From contig CALAAN010000368.1 of NCBI GenBank assembly GCA_937884915.1, forward strand, positions 1 to 6,082: 6,082 bases of DNA. Direction: 5' to 3'. The translations under genes and the position numbers were made by a program. Position 1 is the first letter of the stretch; each line of letters starts with the position of its first letter. The notes beneath the pieces were generated by a model. That model was not told where the DNA came from and did not search any database. It was given only the letters and a program-made list of their open reading frames with translations. This document shows positions 1 to 4,763 of this stretch, piece by piece. Origin of the DNA: an uncultured Oscillibacter sp. GTDB lineage: Bacteria; Bacillota; Clostridia; Oscillospirales; Oscillospiraceae.

Positions 1-770
1 ACGCGCAGAATTTCATTACCGAATATGCCGATATGGAGGTCCTGCGCCGCTACATCCAGGAAAAGCGCCGCGCGGGCGTCCGCATCCCGTATATGACGCT
101 CATTCTGGCGGCGTACTTCAAGGCATATCAGGAAAATCCGAAGATCAACCGCTTCATCATGAACAGCAGGATCTACCAGCGCAACCACTTCTGCGTCAGC
201 TTCGTCATTCTGAAAACGCGCGCCGACGGCCGCGCGGACGAGACGTCGATCAAGGTGTTCTTCGAGGACGGGGACGATATCTTCTCCATCAACCGCAAGA
301 TCGAGGAGGCCGTCGCGCAGAATCAGGTGGCCGCACACAACAACAATACGGACAAATTCGCAAATTTCCTGTTCGCCATCCCCATCCTGCCGGGGCTTTT
401 GTTCGGACTTGTCAAGCTGATGGACCGCTGCGGCCTGCTGCCGCGGAAAATCATTGACTTGAGCCCGTTCCACACGAGCCTTTTTATCACGAACCTTGCC
501 TCCATCAACACGAACTCCATCTTCCACCACTGCTACGAGTTCGGCACGACGGGCGTTTTTGTCAGCATGGGCAAGCCTATTGCCAATTACAGGAGCGGGG
601 AGTATAATAAAAAAATGATCCCGCTCTCCGTCGTGATGGACGAGCGCATCTGCACGGGACACGAATACGCACTGTTCTGGGCAAGCGTGCGCCGCTATCT
701 CAAGCATCCCGAACTGCTGGAGGGCAAGCCGACGAAGGAAAACGCAGATCCCGCGGAGGAATGCGTTTGA
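1..770 (+). CDS. Stand-alone E2/CAT-fold acyltransferase-like protein (5' partial)
   Basis: The reading frame is open from the first full codon at base 3, so the gene starts upstream. The ATG at 33 is probably internal, because the residues before it (AQNFITEYAD) continue the fold. The visible 255 residues resemble the catalytic domain of 2-oxoacid dehydrogenase E2 and chloramphenicol acetyltransferases. Evidence is the IPYMTLILAAYFKA...NPKINRFI core, a KVFFEDGDDIFSINRKIEEAV segment, and a C-terminal block ending LKHPELLE. No lipoyl or peripheral-subunit-binding domain is visible. The usual catalytic HHxxxDG/DHRxxDG signature aligns with DERICTG (bases 639-659), so both the catalytic His and the conserved Asp are absent. 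A hydrophobic stretch (about 366-423) precedes it. From memory, a stand-alone clostridial family of this type carries a DER motif, so acyltransferase activity is doubtful. Substrate and role are unknown. Confidence 0.72.
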   Translation, partial: AQNFITEYADMEVLRRYIQEKRRAGVRIPYMTLILAAYFKAYQENPKINRFIMNSRIYQRNHFCVSFVILKTRADGRADETSIKVFFEDGDDIFSINRKIEEAVAQNQVAAHNNNTDKFANFLFAIPILPGLLFGLVKLMDRCGLLPRKIIDLSPFHTSLFITNLASINTNSIFHHCYEFGTTGVFVSMGKPIANYRSGEYNKKMIPLSVVMDERICTGHEYALFWASVRRYLKHPELLEGKPTKENADPAEECV

Positions 771-783
771 TCAGCAGCCATAA

Positions 784-820
784 GCCGCAAAGCGCGGGAT
801 CTGCGCTTTGCGGCATTTTC
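784..820 (+). terminator. Intrinsic terminator after the E2-like gene
   Basis: A perfect 12-bp GC-rich stem (784-795 with 803-814) has a 7-nt loop and is followed by a broken T-rich tail (815-828). It begins 13 bp after the stop codon. It sits upstream of the AraC-family gene with only about 40 bp left for a promoter, so it may act as a leaky terminator or attenuator for that gene. Bases 743-755, in the end of the upstream gene, can pair with 793-805 and would disrupt this hairpin. Confidence 0.8.
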
Positions 821-855
821 TGTTTTTATGTAGAAGAAAGGACAGGGAAACTTCC

Positions 856-1839
856 TTGATCGAACCAAAGTCTCAGGCAAAGAAATGCAGCGCCCATGCG
901 GAAATTTTGCAGCAGAACGACGAACGCACCGTCTACCGCCTCAGGGAGTCGGACGGAGAGGTGCGCATCACGGCCTATCCCGTTTTCCCGGGCATTGAGC
1001 TTGCCTATCACGATGTGCACGCGCCGTCGTACCGTCTGGCAGAGCCGAGCGCGGCGGAGCTCATCGAGATCCAGCACTGCCGTGAGGGCCGCGCGGAATA
1101 CTGCTGCGGCGGCGAGCATTACTTTTTGGCCCCCGGCGACCTCTCCGTCGTGCGCCGCGCCGCCATCGAGGGGGAGGTGGAGTTCCCCACGGGGCACTAC
1201 CACGGCATCACCGTCACGCTCGACCCCGCCCTTGCGCCGGACTGCCTGTCCTGCATTTTGCAGGATGTCGACGTCCGCCCCGGCGCGCTGGCGGAGAAGT
1301 TCTTCGCCGACTCTGAGTGCTTTGTTTCGCGCTCATCGGCGCGTGTGGAGCACATCTTTTCCGAACTCTACGCCGTGCCCGCCGGTATTAGACGCGGCTA
1401 CTTTAAGGTTAAGGTGCTCGAACTGCTGCTCTTTTTGAGCGCGCTCGACGTGGCGCATGAAAAGCACGGCTACACCGCCGCGCAGGTGCGCCTTGCGCGC
1501 GCGGCGCGCGACGCGCTGCTCGAAAGCACGGAGGACGACGTCACGATCTCGGCGCTCTCGCAGGCGCTCGGCGCGTCGCCCTCGCAGCTCGCCGCGAGCT
1601 TTCGCGGCGTGTACGGCATGACGCCCGCGGCGTTCCTGCGCGCGCAGAAGATGCACGGCGCCGCGCAGCTCCTGCGCACGAGCGACCGCACGGTGCTCGA
1701 TATCGCGGGGCAGTTCGGCTACGACAACGCCAGCAAGTTCGCCAAGGCGTTCCGCAGCGTGATCGGCGTGTCGCCGAGCGCGTACCGTGCGGGCGCGGAC
1801 AGCGACAGCTGCGCGCCGACGGCGGAAAAAGCGGAATAA
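856..1839 (+). CDS. AraC-family transcriptional regulator
   Basis: This 327-residue DNA-binding regulator has an N-terminal sensory half and a C-terminal AraC/XylS domain. The sensory half carries a pattern familiar from clostridial AraC proteins: IQHCREGRAEY, then FLAPGDLSVV, then FPTGHYHGITVTLD. Its ligand cannot be predicted. The DNA-binding domain spans about residues 211-318. The first helix-turn-helix is near 231-250 (ISALSQALGASPSQLAASFR). The second is near 280-311 and includes the family hallmark GYDNASKFAKAFRSVIGVSPSAYR. I place the start at TTG 856, preceded by AGGG at 844-847 with a 8-nt spacing. The alternative TTG at 808 lies in the terminator stem, and there is no in-frame ATG until deep in the DNA-binding domain. 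The C-terminal half is visibly richer in GCG/CGC codons than the rest of the window. The gene is followed by the DUF3793-flavodoxin operon, which is a plausible target. Confidence 0.88.
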   Translation: MIEPKSQAKKCSAHAEILQQNDERTVYRLRESDGEVRITAYPVFPGIELAYHDVHAPSYRLAEPSAAELIEIQHCREGRAEYCCGGEHYFLAPGDLSVVRRAAIEGEVEFPTGHYHGITVTLDPALAPDCLSCILQDVDVRPGALAEKFFADSECFVSRSSARVEHIFSELYAVPAGIRRGYFKVKVLELLLFLSALDVAHEKHGYTAAQVRLARAARDALLESTEDDVTISALSQALGASPSQLAASFRGVYGMTPAAFLRAQKMHGAAQLLRTSDRTVLDIAGQFGYDNASKFAKAFRSVIGVSPSAYRAGADSDSCAPTAEKAE

Positions 1840-1848
1840 AATATTTTG

Positions 1849-1891
1849 GAGCCTCATCCGATCAATTTGGAGCGGATGAGGCTCTTCTTTT
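1849..1891 (+). terminator. Intrinsic terminator of the AraC-family gene
   Basis: A perfect 12-bp stem (1849-1860 with 1873-1884) with a 12-nt loop is followed by TTCTTTT. It starts 9 bp after the stop codon. It separates the regulator from the next operon, which therefore needs its own promoter. Confidence 0.9.
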
Positions 1892-1898
1892 CGGGTAT

Positions 1899-1937
1899 CC
1901 TAAGACACGTCAAGAGCGAGGACGCCGTTCCCTAAGA
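1899..1937 (+). repeat. Direct repeat CCTAAGA, 32 bp apart
   Basis: The heptamer CCTAAGA occurs at 1899-1905 and again at 1931-1937, 32 bp apart, which is about three helical turns. The second copy abuts the 18-bp palindrome. Direct repeats on one helix face suit an AraC-family activator, and no convincing -35 box is visible nearby. Binding by the upstream regulator is inference only; a 7-bp repeat could be chance. Confidence 0.25.
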
Positions 1938-1954
1938 GTTAGAGCAATCTAACT
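1937..1954 (+). promoter_or_regulatory. 18-bp palindrome, candidate operator of the DUF3793-flavodoxin operon
   Basis: AGTTAGAGCAATCTAACT is a perfect inverted repeat of two 7-bp arms around GCAA, centred 51 bp before the DUF3793 start codon. Its arms are AT-rich against a GC-rich background and no T-tract follows, so it is not a terminator. The TTAG...CTAA arms loosely recall operators of DtxR-family metalloregulators, which would fit a flavodoxin operon induced by iron shortage. The regulator is not identified from this window. Confidence 0.45.
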
Positions 1955-1996
1955 TCTGGGGAGCCACCACCGAAACCAAAGGGGAGGGAAACAGGC

Positions 1997-2548
1997 ATGT
2001 CTGAAGAGATCCTGGTGCGGCAGGGTGCGCCGACGTTGGCAGGAATCAAAACGGGCAGCCTCTTCCCTTGTCCTTGCGAAGATAAGGAAGCGCTCTTTGC
2101 GGATATCCGCCGCTTGAACCGCCTGCTTGTGCCGAAGGGGCTGTGTCTGCTGCCGATCCGTTTTCTGAAGGGACAGGTTCTTTTGTACCTGTACCGCCCC
2201 TCCGAGCTGCGGAGAGACCTTCAGAACGAACAGGCGGCCGAGATCCTGCACCACGCGGGCTATCGCAGCGGCCACTGCGGACGCTGCATCGCAAACCTCA
2301 TCCGCCGATTCCGCGAGGGCGGCGAATTCCCCCATGAGGTCGGGCTTTTCCTCTCGTATCCGCCGGAGGACGTCAAGGGCTTCATCGACCACCGCGCCTG
2401 CAACTTCAAGTGCGCGGGGCTGTGGAAGGTCTACGGCGACGAGAAGAAGGCGCGCGAGCTGTTCGCCCGCTTCAAAAAATGCACGGAGATCTACTGCGCA
2501 CTCTGGGAGGCCGGCTCGGGCATCGAGCAGCTTGCCGTGGCAGTGTGA
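1997..2548 (+). CDS. DUF3793 family protein
   Basis: This 183-residue soluble protein of unknown function belongs to the clostridial DUF3793 family. I recognise it by APTLAGIKTGSLF near the N-terminus, RLNRLLVPKGL, LLYLYRPSEL, FPHEVGLFLSYPPEDVKGFI, and WKVYGDEKKARELFARFKKCTEIYC. Nine cysteines fall mostly in close pairs: C25/C27, C94/C97, C135/C139 and C162/C167, plus C50, which suggests metal or redox chemistry. Residues 8-12 read RQGAP where, from memory, relatives often have an HCAP- or HCSP-type sequence, so one early cysteine may be lost. The start at ATG 1997 has a strong Shine-Dalgarno (GGGGAGGG, 1981-1988). The flavodoxin gene follows after 32 bp. Family members are often found beside flavodoxin genes; no biochemical role is known to me. 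Confidence 0.88.
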   Translation: MSEEILVRQGAPTLAGIKTGSLFPCPCEDKEALFADIRRLNRLLVPKGLCLLPIRFLKGQVLLYLYRPSELRRDLQNEQAAEILHHAGYRSGHCGRCIANLIRRFREGGEFPHEVGLFLSYPPEDVKGFIDHRACNFKCAGLWKVYGDEKKARELFARFKKCTEIYCALWEAGSGIEQLAVAV

Positions 2549-2580
2549 TAGATACTGACTTATGAAAGGAACCTATTGAT

Positions 2581-3006
2581 ATGAAAAAGACTGCAATTGT
2601 TTACTGGAGCGGCACGGGCAACACCGAGGCCATGGCTAAGGCCGTTGCCGAGGGCATGGAGAGCGCGGGCGCGCAGGTCACGATGCTGACCCCTGACCAG
2701 GTCAAGGCCGGCGAGCTGAGCGCCTATGACGCGATCGCTTTCGGCTGCCCCGCTATGGGCAGCGAGGTGCTCGAAGAGATGGAGTTTCAGCCCATGTTTG
2801 ACGAAGTCAAGCGTAGCCTTGGCGGCAAGAACGCCGCGCTGTTCGGCTCCTACGGCTGGGGCGACGGCGAGTGGATGCGCAGCTGGGAAAAGGACTGCGA
2901 TGATTCCGGCATCCGCCTTGTGTGCGAGAGCGTGACCTGCTGCGAAGCGCCCGATGACGCCGCGCTGGACGCTTGCCGCGCGCTGGGCAAGGAGCTTGCA
3001 AAGTGA
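2581..3006 (+). CDS. Flavodoxin, short-chain clostridial type
   Basis: This 141-residue FMN-binding electron carrier would act in the cytoplasm and replace ferredoxin when iron is scarce. The phosphate-binding loop is WSGTGNTE (residues 9-16). The two flavin-flanking loops are FGCPAMGSEVLEE (about 54-66) and FGSYGWGDGEWM (about 88-99), which supply the aromatic contacts. Length and motifs match the short-chain flavodoxins of Megasphaera and Clostridium closely, with no long-chain insertion. The start is clear: GAAAGGA at 2564-2570 lies 10 nt before the ATG. It follows the DUF3793 gene by 32 bp with no terminator between them, so they are probably co-transcribed. A small GTG-start gene begins 10 bp after its stop. 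Confidence 0.96.
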   Translation: MKKTAIVYWSGTGNTEAMAKAVAEGMESAGAQVTMLTPDQVKAGELSAYDAIAFGCPAMGSEVLEEMEFQPMFDEVKRSLGGKNAALFGSYGWGDGEWMRSWEKDCDDSGIRLVCESVTCCEAPDDAALDACRALGKELAK

Positions 3007-3009
3007 GGA
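3006..3009 (+). promoter_or_regulatory. Ribosome binding site deciding the small-ORF start
   Basis: AGGA overlaps the last base of the flavodoxin stop codon (TGA 3004-3006) and lies 7 nt before GTG 3017. The layout suggests translational coupling and is the main reason to prefer GTG 3017 over ATG 3035, which has no comparable site. Confidence 0.45.
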
Positions 3010-3016
3010 TTCCTCT

Positions 3017-3124
3017 GTGGACGAAAAGCGCGCGATGAGGAAGCTCAGGCGGAAAGCACCTGTGCTCGTTGCGCCTGCGGTCATCCTGCTGAGTCTTGCC
3101 ATTGGCGGATGCCTGCCTTTTTGA
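3017..3124 (+). CDS. 35-residue small membrane or lipoprotein-like peptide
   Basis: A short frame starts at GTG 3017, 10 bp after the flavodoxin stop, and ends at TGA 3124, just before the operon terminator. The product has an acidic/basic head (MDEKRAMRKLRRK), then a hydrophobic helix (APVLVAPAVILLSLAIGG), then a four-residue tail, CLPF. This is the layout of a tiny membrane protein or of a lipoprotein signal peptide; IGGC is a weak lipobox with Gly instead of the usual Ala/Ser at -2. If processed, the mature part would be only CLPF with a lipid anchor. The alternative ATG start at 3035 would give 29 residues. I know no named family for it. Position, ribosome binding site and composition support a real gene, but conservation has not been tested. 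Confidence 0.55.
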   Translation: MDEKRAMRKLRRKAPVLVAPAVILLSLAIGGCLPF

Positions 3125-3138
3125 AAACACGATGCGAT

Positions 3139-3178
3139 GGAAGGCCGCGTACGGGGAGTGCGCGGCCTTCCGATTTTT
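3139..3178 (+). terminator. Intrinsic terminator of the DUF3793-flavodoxin operon
   Basis: A perfect 11-bp stem (3139-3149 with 3161-3171) with an 11-nt loop is followed by GATTTTTATTT. It starts 14 bp after the small ORF stop, so all three genes would lie on one transcript. Confidence 0.92.
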
Positions 3179-3185
3179 ATTTGCG

Positions 3186-3206
3186 CTGCCGAAACGGCAG
3201 ATTTTT
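3186..3206 (+). terminator. Second, tandem intrinsic terminator
   Basis: A compact 6-bp stem (CTGCCG 3186-3191 with CGGCAG 3195-3200), AAA loop and ATTTTT tail lie 15 bp after the first terminator. It would catch read-through before the purine promoter region. Confidence 0.7.
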
Positions 3207-3264
3207 ACTGATAAGTATAAGCATAACTTATAGATATGTAGATTATTATCAAAAAACTGATAAA
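3202..3264 (+). promoter_or_regulatory. AT-rich probable promoter/operator region of the pur operon
   Basis: This is the most AT-rich stretch in the window and lies between the tandem terminators and the purine leader, where a promoter must be. It holds ACTGATAA twice (3207-3214 and 3256-3263), an inverted pair TTATCA/TGATAA (3246-3251 with 3258-3263), and ATAAGT/ACTTAT (3211-3216 with 3226-3231). I cannot pick -35 and -10 boxes with confidence: TTTACT (3204) and TATAGA (3229) are possible but their 19-bp spacing is poor. No Bacillus-type PurR box (CCGAAC core) is visible. Confidence 0.4.
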
Positions 3265-3265
3265 T

Positions 3266-3311
3266 AGGGCGAAGCCTTTCTCTCTTTTGCCGCATGGACG
3301 AAAAGAGCCCT
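3266..3311 (+). other. Leader RNA hairpin upstream of the riboswitch
   Basis: AGGGC (3266-3270) can pair with GCCCT (3307-3311), and TCTTTT (3283-3288) with AAAAGA (3301-3306). Together they form an 11-bp stem interrupted by a 12-nt left-side bulge, with a 12-nt loop. No T-tract follows, so it is not a terminator. The right arm AAAGAGC (3302-3308) can alternatively pair with GCTCTTT (3341-3347), the 5' strand of riboswitch P1. The remaining 3312-3340 shows no recognisable feature. Confidence 0.35.
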
Positions 3312-3340
3312 CTGTGATACCATATTGCTTGTCAAGTTGA

Positions 3341-3424
3341 GCTCTTTGTAACTGACGGAAACGTGGGTCACCACAGGGGAGCAGAGAGCGTTTTTGCTGA
3401 AATTCAGCAGCCGACCGTCTGGGC
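3341..3424 (+). promoter_or_regulatory. ZTP riboswitch (pfl motif) aptamer
   Basis: The core matches the ZTP/ZMP-sensing pfl motif. P1 is GCTCTTTG (3341-3348) with CAGAGAGC (3382-3389). The conserved junction TAACTGACGG is at 3349-3358. P2 is GTGG/CCAC (3363-3366 with 3371-3374). The signature GGGGAGC is at 3376-3382. A variable linker contains a small hairpin (3395-3400 with 3404-3409). P3 is GCC/GGC (3410-3412 with 3422-3424), ending in the conserved TGGGC. The pseudoknot is GACGG (3354-3358) with CCGTC (3415-3419); relative to the GGCGG/CCGCC I recall, this is a compensatory change. ZTP riboswitches control purine and one-carbon genes, matching the downstream purE-purC-purF. They are normally on-switches. 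Confidence 0.93.
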
Positions 3425-3469
3425 ACTTCAACTGCACATTGAGGCAGTGGAGCGCCCATTTTTGCTTTT
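3420..3469 (+). terminator. Riboswitch-controlled intrinsic terminator before purE
   Basis: TGGGC (3420-3424) pairs with GCCCA (3454-3458). CTTCA-CTGC (3426-3435, one bulged A) pairs with GCAGTGGAG (3444-3452). The loop is 8 nt (3436-3443) and the tail is TTTTTGCTTTT. The outer left arm overlaps the 3' strand of aptamer P3 (3422-3424) and flanks the pseudoknot, so the ligand-bound aptamer and the terminator exclude each other. ZTP binding should therefore allow read-through. The purE Shine-Dalgarno follows directly. Confidence 0.88.
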
Positions 3470-3483
3470 AAGGAGGCAGAATT

Positions 3484-3978
3484 ATGCGAAAGGTAGCCGT
3501 TATTATGGGCAGCACGAGCGACCTGCCCGTCGCCGAGAAGGCGATCCAGACGCTCAAGGAATATGGAGTTGAGACCGAGGTCCGCGTGTTATCCGCCCAC
3601 CGGTGCCCGAACGAGGCAAGAGAATTTGCAGCGTCGGCACGGGAGAGCGGATTTTCTTGTATCATTGCGCTCGCGGGCATGGCCGCACATTTGGCCGGCG
3701 CGATGGCTGCGAACACGACGCTTCCCGTCATCGGCGTGCCGTGCAGCGGCGCGAAACTCGACGGCATGGACGCGCTGCTCTCGACTGTCCAGATGCCGAG
3801 CGGCATCCCCGTTGCCACCGTCGCCATCGACGGGGCGAAGAACGCCGCCATCCTCGCCGTTCAGATCATGGCCGTGAGCGATGAGGGCCTTGCCCACAAG
3901 CTTCAGGCCGCGCGTGACGAAGGCACCGCCGCCGTTTTGAAGGCCGACGAAGAGCTTCGCGAGCGCTACAGAAACTGA
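3484..3978 (+). CDS. purE: PurE, N5-carboxyaminoimidazole ribonucleotide mutase
   Basis: The 164-residue length is normal for bacterial class I PurE. It converts N5-CAIR to CAIR in de novo purine synthesis, as a cytoplasmic octamer in known homologues. Visible motifs are MGSTSDLP (residues 8-15, substrate phosphate binding), SAHRCP (37-42, with the essential His39) and ALAGMAAHLAG (62-72). A GVPCSGAKLDGMDALLSTVQMPSGIPVATV block follows (84-113). ATG 3484 is preceded by a very strong AAGGAGG (3470-3476), placed right after the riboswitch terminator. No purK is present in the window; if it is absent from the genome, PurE may depend on non-enzymatic N5-CAIR or act as a carboxylase. purC follows after 57 bp without a terminator. 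Confidence 0.96.
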   Translation: MRKVAVIMGSTSDLPVAEKAIQTLKEYGVETEVRVLSAHRCPNEAREFAASARESGFSCIIALAGMAAHLAGAMAANTTLPVIGVPCSGAKLDGMDALLSTVQMPSGIPVATVAIDGAKNAAILAVQIMAVSDEGLAHKLQAARDEGTAAVLKADEELRERYRN

Positions 3979-4035
3979 GAAACCACCCATCCACATCGAT
4001 CAACAAAAATATAAAATAAAAGGAGAACAGTCATC

Positions 4036-4755
<720 letters not shown>

Positions 4756-4763
4756 GATCAAAT

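Noticed and set aside
33..770. ATG 33 as the true start of the E2-like gene
   Set aside because: The frame is open to the window edge, no ribosome binding site precedes ATG 33, and the preceding residues fit the family, so the start is outside the window.
808..855. TTG at 808 as the start of the AraC-family gene
   Set aside because: It lies inside the right arm of a perfect terminator stem, has no Shine-Dalgarno, and would add 16 residues unlike the family N-terminus. TTG 856 has AGGG at a suitable distance.
1333..1857. Long minus-strand open frame across the AraC gene
   Set aside because: It is arginine/alanine-rich low-complexity translation of GC-rich codons opposite a well-supported gene, with no motif or start signal.
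2560..3295. Minus-strand open frames across flavodoxin and the following spacer
   Set aside because: They run antisense to the flavodoxin, cross two terminators and show no recognisable protein features.
3202..3340. Guanine (xpt-type) riboswitch or Bacillus PurR box upstream of purE
   Set aside because: No xpt-type core loops and no CCGAAC-type PurR motif are visible; the ZTP motif downstream accounts for purine control.
3395..3409. TGCTGA/TCAGCA hairpin as a terminator
   Set aside because: Its T-run precedes the stem instead of following it; it fits the variable linker of the ZTP aptamer.
3363..3572. Plus-strand open frame through the riboswitch into purE
   Set aside because: It overlaps the aptamer, the terminator and the purE start in another frame and resembles no protein; the RNA structure explains the sequence.
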